Of a stretch of DNA of 64,000 nucleotides, positions 47,991 to 57,247 are shown piece after piece. The first letter of the stretch is position 1. Each line of letters starts with the position of its first letter. Where the stretch lies: assembly GCA_009782175.1 (NCBI GenBank), contig WRKR01000006.1:1-64000 (forward strand), in the 5' to 3' direction. Both the position numbers and the translations under genes were made by a program. This DNA is from Cystobacterineae bacterium. Lineage in GTDB: Bacteria > Myxococcota > Myxococcia > Myxococcales > Myxococcaceae. The notes beneath the pieces were generated by a model, which saw only the letters and a list, made by a program, of their open reading frames with translations, did no database searches and was not told the origin of the DNA.

Positions 47991-48994
47991 AGCCCCTGAT
48001 TGCCGGAACTCGAAAAAGTGACTTGGCCATGTGGCAAACCCAATGGGCAAGCAAGCTTCTGCAAGAGGCCATTTTGCGCAAAGAAGGCAAACCGGTGGAG
48101 GTGGCGCTTTGCCCCATGGTTACGCGCGGCGACAAGGACTTGTCCGCGCGCCTTGCGGGAAAACTTGAGAAAGGGTTTTTTACGCAGGAGTTGGAGGCCG
48201 CCTTGCGCAGCGGCGACATTGACTTTGCTGTGCACTCCCTCAAAGACTTGCCTACGCGCTCCCCGGAGGACTTGTGCGTGGGCGCCGTTTTGCCGCGCGC
48301 CCCCGTCTGTGACTGGCTGATTGCAAAACCCTCCGCCCTCGACAAGGCCGCCTCCCCCGAGCGGCTTCCCCTGCTGCCCCAAAGCCGCGTGGGCTCCTCC
48401 TCTGTACGCAGGGAAGCCCTGCTTCTCCACTTTGGAAATGCCCTGCAGGTGCTCCCCCTGCGTGGCAATGTGCCTACGCGGTTAGAAAAACTTTGCAGCC
48501 CACACTATGAAGCCATTGTGGTGGCCGCCGCAGGCCTCCTTCGCCTGGAAGCCACGCTTTCTTCCTTCACCGTGTTTGAGTTAAACCCCAGGCGCTGGAC
48601 ACCCGCCCCCGGACAGGGCGCCGTCGCCATCCAATGCCGCACCAAAGACGCCGCCTTGAGAGAGCGCCTCCAATATATTTCCGAGGTGGCCACGCAGGAG
48701 GCGGTGGAGTTGGAGCGCGCCTATTTGCGCGCATTGGAGGGGGGCTGCACCACCCCCTTTGGCTGTTGGTATGACGGTAGCCATGCACACCTCGGGCTGC
48801 AAGTGCACAAGCAATGGCATGGCGCCCACTTTCGGCCCCCTCGCTTGGGCAGCGGCGAAGACGGTGGCCCATGGGACAGCACGGCCCTCCTCCAACAATT
48901 GGAGGAGTTGAATATGCCCTCTTCTGCTTCCACACCGCCTTCCACACCTAGGGAGTATAATGATGAGCTCAAATGGTTATATAGAGAAGCCTGA
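47987..48994 (+). CDS. hemC: Hydroxymethylbilane synthase
   Basis: 335 aa. Motifs are GTRKSDLAMWQT, MVTRGDKD, HSLKDLP (catalytic Asp neighbourhood in GDIDFAVHSLKD) and the dipyrromethane-cofactor Cys in LEGGCTTPFG. It polymerises four porphobilinogens. The ATG overlaps the hemA TGA and has GAAGGAG upstream. A Ser/Pro/Thr-rich C-terminal tail is unconserved. It overlaps hemL by 35 nt. Confidence 0.96.
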   Translation: MKPLIAGTRKSDLAMWQTQWASKLLQEAILRKEGKPVEVALCPMVTRGDKDLSARLAGKLEKGFFTQELEAALRSGDIDFAVHSLKDLPTRSPEDLCVGAVLPRAPVCDWLIAKPSALDKAASPERLPLLPQSRVGSSSVRREALLLHFGNALQVLPLRGNVPTRLEKLCSPHYEAIVVAAAGLLRLEATLSSFTVFELNPRRWTPAPGQGAVAIQCRTKDAALRERLQYISEVATQEAVELERAYLRALEGGCTTPFGCWYDGSHAHLGLQVHKQWHGAHFRPPRLGSGEDGGPWDSTALLQQLEELNMPSSASTPPSTPREYNDELKWLYREA

Positions 48995-50285
48995 ATGCGC
49001 ACAGCGCTCTTTGGAGTTGCACCAAAGGGCCAAGCAACTCATGCCCGACGGCGTGAGCAGCCCCGTGCGCGCCTTTCGGCATGTGGGGGGCCGCCCCATT
49101 TATGTTTCTCGCGGAGAGGGCTCTGCCTTCATCGACGAGGACGGGCGGCATTTTGTGGATTATTGCATGGGGTGGGGGGCGCTTATTGTGGGCCACGCCT
49201 ACCCCACGGTGGTGGAGGCGGTACAAAAAACCGCACGCGACGGCCTGTGCTTTGGCACCTGCCACCGCAATGAAATTGCACTCGCAGAGCTGATAACAGA
49301 AGCCTTCACCCCCTTGGATATGGTGCGCTTTGTCTGCTCCGGCACCGAGGCTGTGGCCACGGCTTTGCGCCTTGCCCGCGCGGCTACGGGGCGCCCCTTG
49401 TTGGTTAAATTTTCAGGCTGCTACCACGGGCATGCCGACGCCATGCTGGTAAAGGCTGGCAGCGGCGCTGCGGAGCAGCAGCTGGCGGAAAGCGAGGGCG
49501 TCACCGCCTCCACCATTGCCGACACCCTTGTTTTGCCTCTGGGCTCTCCCCAACGCCTCGAGGATGCCTTTGCCAAACATGGCGACCACATTGCCGCGGT
49601 TATTGTGGAGCCTTTGCCTGCCAACAACGGCCTTTTGCCGCAACCTCCCGCATGGCTTAGGCAAGTGCGCGCACTCACGCAGCAGCATGGCGCTTTGCTT
49701 ATTTTCGACGAGGTTATTAGTGGCTTTCGCTTCGGCTTTGGTGGCTATGGACGCCTTGTTGCCGACATAGAGGCGGACATGGTGACGCTTGGAAAAATTG
49801 TCAGCGGAGGGCTTGCCGTGGGCGCTGTGGTGGGCACAAGCAAACTCATGCAAAAGCTGGCACCCTCAGGCGGCGTCTACCAGGCCGGCACCCAGGCCGG
49901 CAACCCCGTGGGGCTTGCCGCTGGCATTGCCTGCCTCAAAACCCTCAAAGAGGCCTGGCCCTATGAGAAACTCCACACCCTGGGCAACCAGCTGGAGGCC
50001 GCCATGCAAAAGGGGGGGGCCGCCGCCTATTTTCGGCGCCAGGGGAGTTTGTTTTGGCTTTGTCTAGACGGCCAGGGAAAACTTCCGGACAATGCCGAGC
50101 AGTTCCCAAGCAACATGGGGAAAAAATTCCACCCCGCCTATGCCACCTGGCTTTCTAAGGGCATTTATATGCCTCCCTCTTCCTATGAGGTGGGGTTTTT
50201 GAGTGCCGTCCACAAGAGTGCAGAAGTGGAAGCCTTGGCGCGCGCGCTGACAGAGGCCGTCCATGAAACTCAAAAAATGGGTTAG
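48960..50285 (+). CDS. hemL: Glutamate-1-semialdehyde 2,1-aminomutase
   Basis: 441 aa class III PLP aminotransferase fold. The PLP Lys lies in TLGKIVSGGLA, preceded by IFDEVISGFRF, with the substrate region SGCYHGHADAMLVKAGSG. It converts glutamate-1-semialdehyde to 5-aminolevulinate. ATG 48960 follows AGGGAG. Its end overlaps the histidine kinase start by 23 nt, tying the kinase to the haem operon. Confidence 0.96.
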   Translation: MMSSNGYIEKPECAQRSLELHQRAKQLMPDGVSSPVRAFRHVGGRPIYVSRGEGSAFIDEDGRHFVDYCMGWGALIVGHAYPTVVEAVQKTARDGLCFGTCHRNEIALAELITEAFTPLDMVRFVCSGTEAVATALRLARAATGRPLLVKFSGCYHGHADAMLVKAGSGAAEQQLAESEGVTASTIADTLVLPLGSPQRLEDAFAKHGDHIAAVIVEPLPANNGLLPQPPAWLRQVRALTQQHGALLIFDEVISGFRFGFGGYGRLVADIEADMVTLGKIVSGGLAVGAVVGTSKLMQKLAPSGGVYQAGTQAGNPVGLAAGIACLKTLKEAWPYEKLHTLGNQLEAAMQKGGAAAYFRRQGSLFWLCLDGQGKLPDNAEQFPSNMGKKFHPAYATWLSKGIYMPPSSYEVGFLSAVHKSAEVEALARALTEAVHETQKMG

Positions 50286-51285
50286 GCAAAACGTAGAGGT
50301 CCTCATCCTCACACTGCTGCTTTTGGCAACGGCGCCACTCATGGCGTGGTGGGCCATCCTCATGCACAGCAACTTTGTGGACATGCATGAGATGCAGGCG
50401 CAGCTTTTGCTCGAAACACGCTCCGCGGGCGCAGAGCTCAACCGCCAATTGGCAGAGCTGGACACTTTTACGAAGCGCAAATTGTTTATGGTGTGGGGAG
50501 AGGCCAGCCTTGCCTGCCTCTTGTTCCTCACCTCCGCTGTGGTTTTGTTTGCACTCGCCCGGCGGCGCGGCGTTGAATATAGGCGCATGCAAAGCCTTTT
50601 GCAGCTTACCACGCATGAGTTAAAAACACCTCTGGCGGCTATACGCGCACTCTTGCAAAGCCTGCAGCTGGGCAGCATTCCCGCAGAGCGCCGCATGGAA
50701 ATGTTGCGCCAGGGCCTTCATGAGTGCAACCGCTTGGAGCATTTGGCCGAAACCACCCTCGCATACCAGCGCTCTGTGGCCAAAGCCACCAACCGCAGCG
50801 AAGTTTTGGAAACCTCCGCCTTCCTCAAAGCCCTTCTCTTGCACCGCAGCCAAACCTTCCCTGATGTTTTCCACCAGTGGACTCCCCCCGCGCACACCAC
50901 CTATGTTAAGGCGGATGCCGACAGCCTTCGCGTCATCCTCGAAAACCTCCTGGACAATGCGCGCAAATATGGTGGTGGGGAAATATGCCTCGAGGAAAAA
51001 AAGGTGGGGGCCCTGTGGAAAATTTCCATTCGCGACAAAGGCCAGGGCTTTGAGCCGCAATATGCCGAAGCCCTCTTTGAGCCTTTTGTGAGGCTTCCGG
51101 GAAAACACTCACACTTCCACGGGAATGGCCTTGGCCTCTACCTCTCCAGGCGCCTGGCCCAGGGCATGGGCGGAAAACTCTATGCCAGAAGCGAGGGCCT
51201 GGGCAAAGGCAGCTGCTTTGTGCTGGAAATTCCGCTGGCCACAGAGCAGGAAATGCCCAAAGCCCAAGCGGTGAATAGGGAATAG
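50263..51285 (+). CDS. Sensor histidine kinase embedded in the haem operon
   Basis: 340 aa. Two transmembrane helices (about 12-34 and 78-98) flank a short periplasmic loop of about 40 residues, too small for a large ligand domain. HisKA has the phospho-acceptor His in TTHELKTPLAAI. The ATPase domain has the N box ILENLLDNARKYGGG, G1 RDKGQGFEPQ and G2 GNGLGLYLSRR. Its likely partner is the OmpR-type regulator 1.4 kb downstream. The overlap with hemL suggests the pair senses haem, redox or envelope state linked to haem synthesis; this is an inference from position. Confidence 0.92.
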   Translation: MKLKKWVRQNVEVLILTLLLLATAPLMAWWAILMHSNFVDMHEMQAQLLLETRSAGAELNRQLAELDTFTKRKLFMVWGEASLACLLFLTSAVVLFALARRRGVEYRRMQSLLQLTTHELKTPLAAIRALLQSLQLGSIPAERRMEMLRQGLHECNRLEHLAETTLAYQRSVAKATNRSEVLETSAFLKALLLHRSQTFPDVFHQWTPPAHTTYVKADADSLRVILENLLDNARKYGGGEICLEEKKVGALWKISIRDKGQGFEPQYAEALFEPFVRLPGKHSHFHGNGLGLYLSRRLAQGMGGKLYARSEGLGKGSCFVLEIPLATEQEMPKAQAVNRE

Positions 51286-51393
51286 GTAACCGTGCTTTAA
51301 GTGTGCTGTTGGGGCGTAGCCTTTATGCTGAGGACTGAGGTTGTCGGCTCTCTAAACCCGAAAACACGCTGGAGCCGGTGGCTTCTGCATGAG

Positions 51394-52566
51394 ATGCTAG
51401 AGAATATGCATATGCAAATTATCCACGTAGGTATTCTCCTGCTGTTGGTAGTGGCCATAATAGCATGGGGACGTTGGCTGCTTTTTAGAAAAAAACATTC
51501 CTCAACACCTGAAGCTTGCCCAGTGAGCCATGAAAGCGATGCAGAGAGCGCAGAGAGCGCAGAGGGCACAGAGAGCGCAGAAGGTGCAGAGAGTGAAGGG
51601 GAGGCAGCCCAAATAGAAGCCTTGCATCGCCAAGCTGAGCAAGGAGATGCCGACGCGCAATTCAGCCTTGGGCAGATGTATTATGGAGGCGAGGGAGTTG
51701 AGCAGAGTTTTGAGAAGGCGGCAATGTGGTACCAGAAAGTGGCAGAGCAGGGGAATGCGAATGCTCAGCACAACCTTGGCGTCATGTATGAGCAGGGCGT
51801 GGGTGTTTCCCAGGACGGCGAAGCCGCTGCCCAGTGGTATACCCGGGCCGCAGAGCAGGGCAACAGCTTCTCCCAAACCTGCCTTGGCGTCATGTATGTC
51901 GAAGGTAATGGGGTGCCTCAAAGCGATAAAAAAGCGGCTGAGTGGTTTTCCAAAGCGGCCGCTCAAGGGCGTAGCCAAGCACAATATAGCCTGCTTCGCC
52001 TTCTCAAAACGTCTTTGGATGAGGCTTTGCCTCAAGAGGACAAAAGCATTATTGCGGAGCTGACCAAAGCCGCCGAACAAGGGGATGCGCAAGCTCAATA
52101 CCAACTTGGCGAAACCTATTGCTTTGGCGGCAAAATGACAGCGCTTATTCTCTTCGCTGACCTTGCATTGTATTTTTCTGAAGAGCAAAACTACGAAAAG
52201 GCGGCTTATTGGTATGCCCAAGCCGCCCACCAGGGACATGCAAAAGCGCAAAATAGCCTTGGCGTCATGTATTATTTTGGACTGGGTGTGCCTCAAGACA
52301 CGACAACCGCTGCGCACTGGTATACCCAAGCGGCCCAGCAGGGGCATGTGAGAGCTCAAACCTGCCTTGGCCTGATGTATTGCGATGGGGATGGGGTGCC
52401 CATGGACCCTCAAAAAGCCGTGGAGTGGTTTCGCCAAGCCGCCGAGCAGGGCTATGCGAAAGCGCAACGCAACTTGGGCGAAATGTACCTTAAGGGACAA
52501 GGCGTCGCGCGCGACGAGCACAAAGGCCATGCGTGGTTGCAGAAAGCCTACCAGCAGAAGACTTAA
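51394..52566 (+). CDS. Membrane-anchored Sel1-repeat protein
   Basis: 390 aa. An N-terminal transmembrane helix (IIHVGILLLLVVAIIAWG) is followed by an Ala/Glu/Ser linker from a 9-bp tandem repeat. About eight Sel1-like repeats (pattern AxxxLGxMYxxGxGVxxDxxxAxxWxxxAAxQG) follow; the fourth is degenerate and the fifth carries an insertion. Such repeats form helical solenoids that bind partner proteins. It lies between the kinase and the response regulator, so it may modulate the signalling pair. The start is uncertain (51325, 51394, 51406 or 51412), since none has a strong ribosome site. Confidence 0.82.
   Translation: MLENMHMQIIHVGILLLLVVAIIAWGRWLLFRKKHSSTPEACPVSHESDAESAESAEGTESAEGAESEGEAAQIEALHRQAEQGDADAQFSLGQMYYGGEGVEQSFEKAAMWYQKVAEQGNANAQHNLGVMYEQGVGVSQDGEAAAQWYTRAAEQGNSFSQTCLGVMYVEGNGVPQSDKKAAEWFSKAAAQGRSQAQYSLLRLLKTSLDEALPQEDKSIIAELTKAAEQGDAQAQYQLGETYCFGGKMTALILFADLALYFSEEQNYEKAAYWYAQAAHQGHAKAQNSLGVMYYFGLGVPQDTTTAAHWYTQAAQQGHVRAQTCLGLMYCDGDGVPMDPQKAVEWFRQAAEQGYAKAQRNLGEMYLKGQGVARDEHKGHAWLQKAYQQKT
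51541..51600. repeat. 9-bp tandem repeat in the Sel1 gene
   Basis: Consecutive 9-bp units near GCAGAGAGC encode Ala-Glu-Ser/Gly triplets joining the membrane helix to the Sel1 array. Copy-number change would lengthen or shorten the linker in frame. Confidence 0.7.
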
Positions 52567-52693
52567 AATAGTGCACTTTAAGTGCAGGACTTGAGCCAAA
52601 ATGAAGTATGAAGCACTCCGGGAGGGCTCTCTCTTGCCGCCATAGGGCGCCAGACGACACAAGGAAGGCCCTGCCCCCGAAGAGAGGAGGCCC

Positions 52694-53386
52694 ATGCCTG
52701 AGCAAATTCTCGTTGTGGAAGATGAAGCCCTGGTGAGGGATTTAATTGTGTTAAACCTCGAGCACATGGGTTTTTCCGTTATGGCCACCGACAACTTTGT
52801 GGCGGGTTACCGCGCATTGCTTTTGGAGTCCCCCTCGCTGGCCATTATTGACATTATGCTGCCTGACGGTGACGGCTTTGCGCTGACGCGCAAGGCGCGC
52901 GACAACGGCGTTTTGTGCCCCATCCTCATGCTGACGGCGCGCTCAGACGCGGCCGACAAAGTGCGCGGACTGGACTGCGGCGCGGATGACTACCTCACCA
53001 AACCCTTCGACGTGCCCGAGCTTTTGGCGCGCGTGCGCGCCTTGCTGCGCCGCCAGGCAGGCCAAAAAACACCTCCCGTGCGCTATGAGTTGGGCCGCTT
53101 TTGGGTGCGCCTCGATACGGGCCAGGCCCAAACCAACGAGGGGGAGCTGGTGCTCAGCGACAAGGAGTTGCGGCTTTTTACGCTGTTTGCCAAACACGAG
53201 GACAGGGTGCTTTCTCGCGCTGACATTCTCGAGGAGGTGTGGGGCATGGATGCTTTCCCCACAGACCGCACGGTTGACAATTTTGTGCTGCGCCTGCGCA
53301 AGCTGTTTGAAGAAGACTCGGACAACCCCAGGCACTTTGTGACGCTGCGCGGACGCGGCTATAGCTTTAGGAAAACACCCTCTTAG
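52694..53386 (+). CDS. OmpR/PhoB-type response regulator in the haem operon
   Basis: 230 aa. The receiver domain has VVEDEA, phospho-acceptor Asp in IIDIMLPDGDG, Thr in LTARSD and Lys in LTKPFD. The C-terminal winged helix has DKELRLFTLFAKH and VDNFVLRLRKLFE ... LRGRGYSF. GAGAGGAGG precedes the ATG. It ends 6 nt before hemH. Together with the kinase upstream it forms a likely two-component pair within the haem genes. Confidence 0.94.
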   Translation: MPEQILVVEDEALVRDLIVLNLEHMGFSVMATDNFVAGYRALLLESPSLAIIDIMLPDGDGFALTRKARDNGVLCPILMLTARSDAADKVRGLDCGADDYLTKPFDVPELLARVRALLRRQAGQKTPPVRYELGRFWVRLDTGQAQTNEGELVLSDKELRLFTLFAKHEDRVLSRADILEEVWGMDAFPTDRTVDNFVLRLRKLFEEDSDNPRHFVTLRGRGYSFRKTPS

Positions 53387-53392
53387 CCTGCC

Positions 53393-54664
53393 ATGCCTCC
53401 TCCTCAAAACATTGCTGTTGTGCTGCTGAATGTGGGCACCCCCCAAAGCCCCAGCCCCTGGCATGTGGCTGGCTATTTGGCAGAATTCCTCACGGACAAA
53501 CGCGTCCTCCCCTTGCCCTGGCTGCTCCGCCAACTCCTGGTACGTGGCTTTATTGTGCCCTCGCGCACCCCCCAAAGCGCTGCCAAATACCAGCGCATTT
53601 GGACAAGCAAGGGCTCCCCCCTCCTGCTGCACTCCCAAAACCTTCAGCAGGGCCTCCAACAGCGCCTGCCCCACATGCGCGTGCTTCTGGCCATGCGCTA
53701 TGGAAAACCTTCCATTGCCGAGGCCGTGGCCTCCCTCATGCAAATGCCCCCCTCACAGCTGCTGGCGGTGCCTATGTTTCCACACTATAGCTCCGCCACC
53801 ACCGGCACAGCCCTGGAGGCGCTGATGCGCTGCATGGCCCGCTATGCCTTTATGCCCAGCCTGCAGGTGGTGGAGCCCTTAAGTGCGCTGCCCGCCTTCA
53901 ACCCATGCCTCGGCGCCATGCTCCGCCGCCACGCCCAAAGCTTTGAGCCGGAGCACTTGCTTTTCAGCTACCACGGCCTGCCCCTGGCCCACGTCCACGC
54001 CGCCTGCAACCCCCATTGCCAACACGCATGCCTACACCTGGGTGGCGAGGCTGCGGTGGCTGCCGGCCCCGAGGGTACAAACACCACCGCCCCTGCCGAC
54101 ACGGCCACCCACACCGCTGCGGTGGCTGAGGCCGGCCCCACCATGCCCCCCTTGGCCTCTGGCTGTTATATTTACCAGTGCCATGCTACCACGGAGGCCC
54201 TGGCCTCCCATGTGGAAGGCCTGCCCTTCTCCACCGCTTTCCAAAGCCGTATGCGCTCCAGTACCTGGACAGGCCCCTGCACCCTTGAGGTGGCCCAGGC
54301 CTTGGCCAAGAAGGGCATCAGCCGCCTCATGGTGGCCTGCCCCTCCTTCACCTGTGACTGTCTCGAAACCCTCGAGGAGGTGGGCATGGGCATAAAGGAA
54401 GCCTTTTTGAGCGCCGGTGGCAAAGCCTTTGCGTTGCTGCCCTGCCTCAATGACGAGGCCCCATGGCTTGACGGGCTTGCGCAGAGTTTGCAAGCCAAAG
54501 TGCAACACCCGGAAGGAGCCAAGGGGGCACCGGCGGGGGAGGGCACTTCTTTGCCCATGGACATAGGCCGTCTGTTGGCTGAGGCGCGGCTGTTGGCCGA
54601 GGCACAGGTGTTGGCCGATGCGGCAGGGCCTATGCCTCGGGGGGTTGACACAGAGCAGGAATAG
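53393..54664 (+). CDS. hemH: Ferrochelatase with cysteine-bearing insertion
   Basis: 423 aa. Core motifs are LLNVGTPQSP, the catalytic His in FSYHGLP (His194) and ACPSFTCDCLETLEEVGMG with the conserved Glu. It inserts Fe(II) into the porphyrin. A segment at about 204-264 carries CNPHCQHAC and CYIYQC around a low-complexity Ala/Thr/Pro loop of about 40 residues. Several bacterial ferrochelatases bind a [2Fe-2S] cluster through internal cysteines, so this may be one. The C-terminal 50 residues are repetitive (LLAEA units). It starts 6 nt after the response regulator. Confidence 0.92.
   Translation: MPPPQNIAVVLLNVGTPQSPSPWHVAGYLAEFLTDKRVLPLPWLLRQLLVRGFIVPSRTPQSAAKYQRIWTSKGSPLLLHSQNLQQGLQQRLPHMRVLLAMRYGKPSIAEAVASLMQMPPSQLLAVPMFPHYSSATTGTALEALMRCMARYAFMPSLQVVEPLSALPAFNPCLGAMLRRHAQSFEPEHLLFSYHGLPLAHVHAACNPHCQHACLHLGGEAAVAAGPEGTNTTAPADTATHTAAVAEAGPTMPPLASGCYIYQCHATTEALASHVEGLPFSTAFQSRMRSSTWTGPCTLEVAQALAKKGISRLMVACPSFTCDCLETLEEVGMGIKEAFLSAGGKAFALLPCLNDEAPWLDGLAQSLQAKVQHPEGAKGAPAGEGTSLPMDIGRLLAEARLLAEAQVLADAAGPMPRGVDTEQE
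54559..54618. repeat. 18-bp repeat near the 3' end of hemH
   Basis: Three imperfect units encode RLLAEA / RLLAEA / QVLADA beyond the conserved ferrochelatase core. They extend a dispensable-looking C-terminal tail. Confidence 0.55.
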
Positions 54665-54801
54665 GCCTGAGCTTGGGTCTGCATAGCCCGGAGGGGTGGA
54701 GGGGGGGCAGTTTCGCACAAAAGCGGCTGGAGGGCATGGGCGACAAACTCTGAAAACAAAACTCGTCAACACGGTGGCTTTTCAATAAAGAGGGGCAAGC
54801 C

Positions 54802-55596
54802 ATGCCAAACAAGTCCATTTTTATTTCAGCCGTTGTGCCCATTGCTTTGTTTGTGGGCGCCATTCTCGTATATGCTTCTGCCTCCGTTGTCCAACCCGGC
54901 AACCGGGGGGTGCAGGTTACTTTTGGAGAAGTCAACGCCAACACCCTGGAGGAGGGGCTGCATTTCATCAACCCCGTCTCCGTTGTCAAACAGGTGTCCA
55001 TTCGCCAGAAGACGGACGTCATCCGTGCAAGCTCTTTCAGCTCTGACTTGCAAAACATCAATGTCACCGTCAAAATTTTGCACAAAATTCCAGAAAGCTC
55101 TGTGGTGAGAATATTTACCAACTATGCGGGAGACCCTTTTGAGAGCCTCATTGCCCCACGTGTACAAGAGGCCGTCAAAGAAAGCACCGCCATGCTGTCG
55201 GCAGAGCAAATTGCAAAATCCCGCGAAGAGGTGAAGCAGAGGTCGCTGGAGTTGTCGCGCAAAAAAATTGGGGAGCTTTTGATGGTTGAGGACTTGGTTA
55301 TTGAAGACATTGTGTTAACCCCTGAGTTGCAAAAAGCCATTGAGGCCAAAATGGTGCAGGAGCAGGAAGCCGGGCGCGCGCACTTTTTCCAGCGCCAGGC
55401 GGAGACAGAGGCCCAAACCGCCGTCATCCGCGCCAAGGGTGATGCGGACGCTTTGAAAATCCGCGGTGATGCACTCAAGCAAAACCCACAGGTGCTGCAA
55501 ATGAACCTCATTGAAAAGTGGAATGGGGTTTCTCCCTTGGTGATAGGCGCCGGCTCCCAGGGCGCTTCTTTCATTTTGCCGCTGGACAAAAACTAG
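54802..55596 (+). CDS. Prohibitin-family (SPFH/band 7) membrane protein
   Basis: 264 aa. An N-terminal membrane helix (about 6-28) is followed by the SPFH domain (VVQPGNRGVQVTFGEV ... LEEGLHFINP), then a long coiled-coil segment (LSRKKIGELL ... QEAGRAHFFQRQAETEAQ). The layout matches prohibitins, which form ring assemblies that hold membrane proteases or organise membranes. AGAGGGG precedes the ATG. The TAG stop lies in the CTAG that begins repeat copy C. Confidence 0.92.
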   Translation: MPNKSIFISAVVPIALFVGAILVYASASVVQPGNRGVQVTFGEVNANTLEEGLHFINPVSVVKQVSIRQKTDVIRASSFSSDLQNINVTVKILHKIPESSVVRIFTNYAGDPFESLIAPRVQEAVKESTAMLSAEQIAKSREEVKQRSLELSRKKIGELLMVEDLVIEDIVLTPELQKAIEAKMVQEQEAGRAHFFQRQAETEAQTAVIRAKGDADALKIRGDALKQNPQVLQMNLIEKWNGVSPLVIGAGSQGASFILPLDKN

Positions 55597-55702
55597 GCCG
55601 CTTCCCCTTGGACAGGAGCTCTTCGTGAGACGAGCTTTCGCTTGCCTCATCTGCTCGAAAGCTGTGAGGCTCGCTAGGCTCAATTCAACCTGAAACCGCT
55701 TT
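55593..55702. repeat. CTAG-bounded modular repeat, copy C (truncated)
   Basis: It begins CTAGGCCGCTTCCCC on the prohibitin stop codon, continues with CTCTTCGTGAGACGAGC as in copies B and D, and ends with CTCAATTCAACCTGAAACCGC, a degraded version of the right-end block of copy B. The right CTAG is not preserved. Confidence 0.65.
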
Positions 55703-55716
55703 ATGGGAGTGGCATC

Positions 55717-56832
55717 TCATGCGTGTTGACGCAAAATGCCCAGCATGCGCCGCAGGGGCTCCGCCGCTCCCCACAGCAGTTGGTCGCCGCAGGTGAAGGC
55801 CGACACATAGAGGTTGCCCATGTTGAGTTTGCGCAAGCGCCCTATGGGCACTGTCAGCGTGCCGCTGATCGCTGCGGGTGTCAGCTGGTGCAGGGTTTCT
55901 TCTTTGTGGTTGGGCACCACCTGCACCCAGGCGTTATCGGCTGCGAGCAGGGCCTCCATTTCGCTTAAGGGTATATCGCGTTTGAGTTTGAGCATAAGCC
56001 CCTGGGAGTGGCAGCGCATGGCGCCCACGCGTATACACAAACCGTCAACGGGCACGGGGTTTTTTTCAAGGCCGAGGATTTTGTTGGTTTCGGCTTGTCC
56101 CTTCCACTCTTCGCGGCTTTGGCCGTTTTCCAACTCTTTGTCAATCCAGGGGATGAGGCTTCCGGCCAGGGGCACGCCGAAATGGGCTTTGGGCAGGGTG
56201 TTGCCGCGCAGTGTTTGGGTTATTTTGCTGTCCATGTCAAGTATGGCCGAAGCCGGGTTTTCCAGCTCTGTGGCCACAGCCTGGTGCAGCACGCCCATTT
56301 GTGAGAGCAACTCGCGCATGTGTTGTGCGCCGGCGCCCGAGGCGGCCTGATAAGTCATCGTGCTTATCCACTCCACAAGCCCATGGCGGAGCAACCCACC
56401 CAGTGCCATCAGCATGAGGCTTACGGTGCAGTTGCCGCCAATATAGTCCTTCATTCCTTTGTGCAAGGCCGCGTCAATGAGGTTGCGGTTGACAGGGTCC
56501 AACACAATAATGCTGTCATTTTTCATGCGCAGCGCTGAGGCCGCGTCCACCCAATAACCTTTCCAACCAGCCGCGCGCAGTTGTGGGTATACCTCAAGGC
56601 TATAGTCCCCGCCTTGGCAACTGAGCAGCACCTCCATTTCTGAGAGTGCCGCCACATCAAAAGCATTTTTCAACGGCGGCGCCGCCACGCCCACATCCGG
56701 CGGGGCTCCCCCCACATTGGAGGTACTAAAAAACACCGGCTCCAAACCGGCAAAGTCATTCTCTTCCCGCATTCGGTCCATCAACACGGAGCCCACCATC
56801 CCCCTCCAGCCTATAAATCCAATGCGTTTCAT
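55717..56832 (-). CDS. asd: Aspartate-semialdehyde dehydrogenase
   Basis: 371 aa. The NADP motif is [13 protein letters not shown], and the catalytic Cys lies in [13 protein letters not shown]. The substrate Arg is in [11 protein letters not shown] with the catalytic His, as in the E. coli-type enzyme. It makes aspartate semialdehyde for lysine, diaminopimelate, threonine and methionine. ATG 56832 has AAGGAAG 6 nt upstream. A longer frame would translate an upstream minisatellite and is rejected. Confidence 0.95.
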   Translation of the reverse strand: MKRIGFIGWRGMVGSVLMDRMREENDFAGLEPVFFSTSNVGGAPPDVGVAAPPLKNAFDVAALSEMEVLLSCQGGDYSLEVYPQLRAAGWKGYWVDAASALRMKNDSIIVLDPVNRNLIDAALHKGMKDYIGGNCTVSLMLMALGGLLRHGLVEWISTMTYQAASGAGAQHMRELLSQMGVLHQAVATELENPASAILDMDSKITQTLRGNTLPKAHFGVPLAGSLIPWIDKELENGQSREEWKGQAETNKILGLEKNPVPVDGLCIRVGAMRCHSQGLMLKLKRDIPLSEMEALLAADNAWVQVVPNHKEETLHQLTPAAISGTLTVPIGRLRKLNMGNLYVSAFTCGDQLLWGAAEPLRRMLGILRQHA

Positions 56833-57247
56833 GGTTTCTTCCTTTGTTGTTTTCTCCCTATCGCATTTCTTGTGCTCCCTCACCCTTTTCCGCTGTTTAC
56901 ATGGTTTTTTTATGCATGGCCTTTTGAGCATTGCGTTTTTGAGCATTGCCTTTTTGAGCATGACGTTTTTGAGCATTGCTGTGGGGTTTCAACGAGGGTT
57001 TATGCCTGGGGCTGATGCAGGGCCTTTTTCTGCGCTCTGAACATTTTTCTTTGGGCAAGCTTTTGGTGTGCGCCGTTGTATGCGTTTTCTGCGCCTGTTT
57101 TCTGCGCCTAAACCCGGCATGGAATTTGCGAATCCACAGGGTGCACACAAGGTGCAGCAAAACATGAAGTGTGGCTTATGGGTGACATGTATTGCTCCAA
57201 GAAAAATTCCAAGGTCGTTTTTTTTCAAAAAGCAAGGGAGAGGCGCA
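56833..57247. promoter_or_regulatory. Divergent asd/recA control region
   Basis: 415 bp without a gene, between asd and recA, which both read outward. It holds four 15-bp repeats (56918-56977), a 13-bp direct repeat pair TTTTCTGCGCCTG / TTTTCTGCGCCTA (57085-57110), and an A/T-rich stretch just before recA. The pair could be a damage-response operator. No standard LexA box (CTGT-N8-ACAG) was recognised. Confidence 0.5.
56918..56977. repeat. 15-bp minisatellite upstream of asd
   Basis: Four units start at 56918, 56933, 56948 and 56963 (consensus GCGTTTTTGAGCATT). On the minus strand they would read MLKNA repeats, in frame with asd but upstream of its preferred start. The 15-bp period equals that of two other arrays in the window with unrelated sequence. 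Confidence 0.8.

Noticed and set aside
56833-56976. N-terminal extension of asd through MLKNA repeats.
   Set aside because: The ATG at 56832 has a clear AAGGAAG site and matches the family's start. The extension is only the 15-bp minisatellite read in frame.
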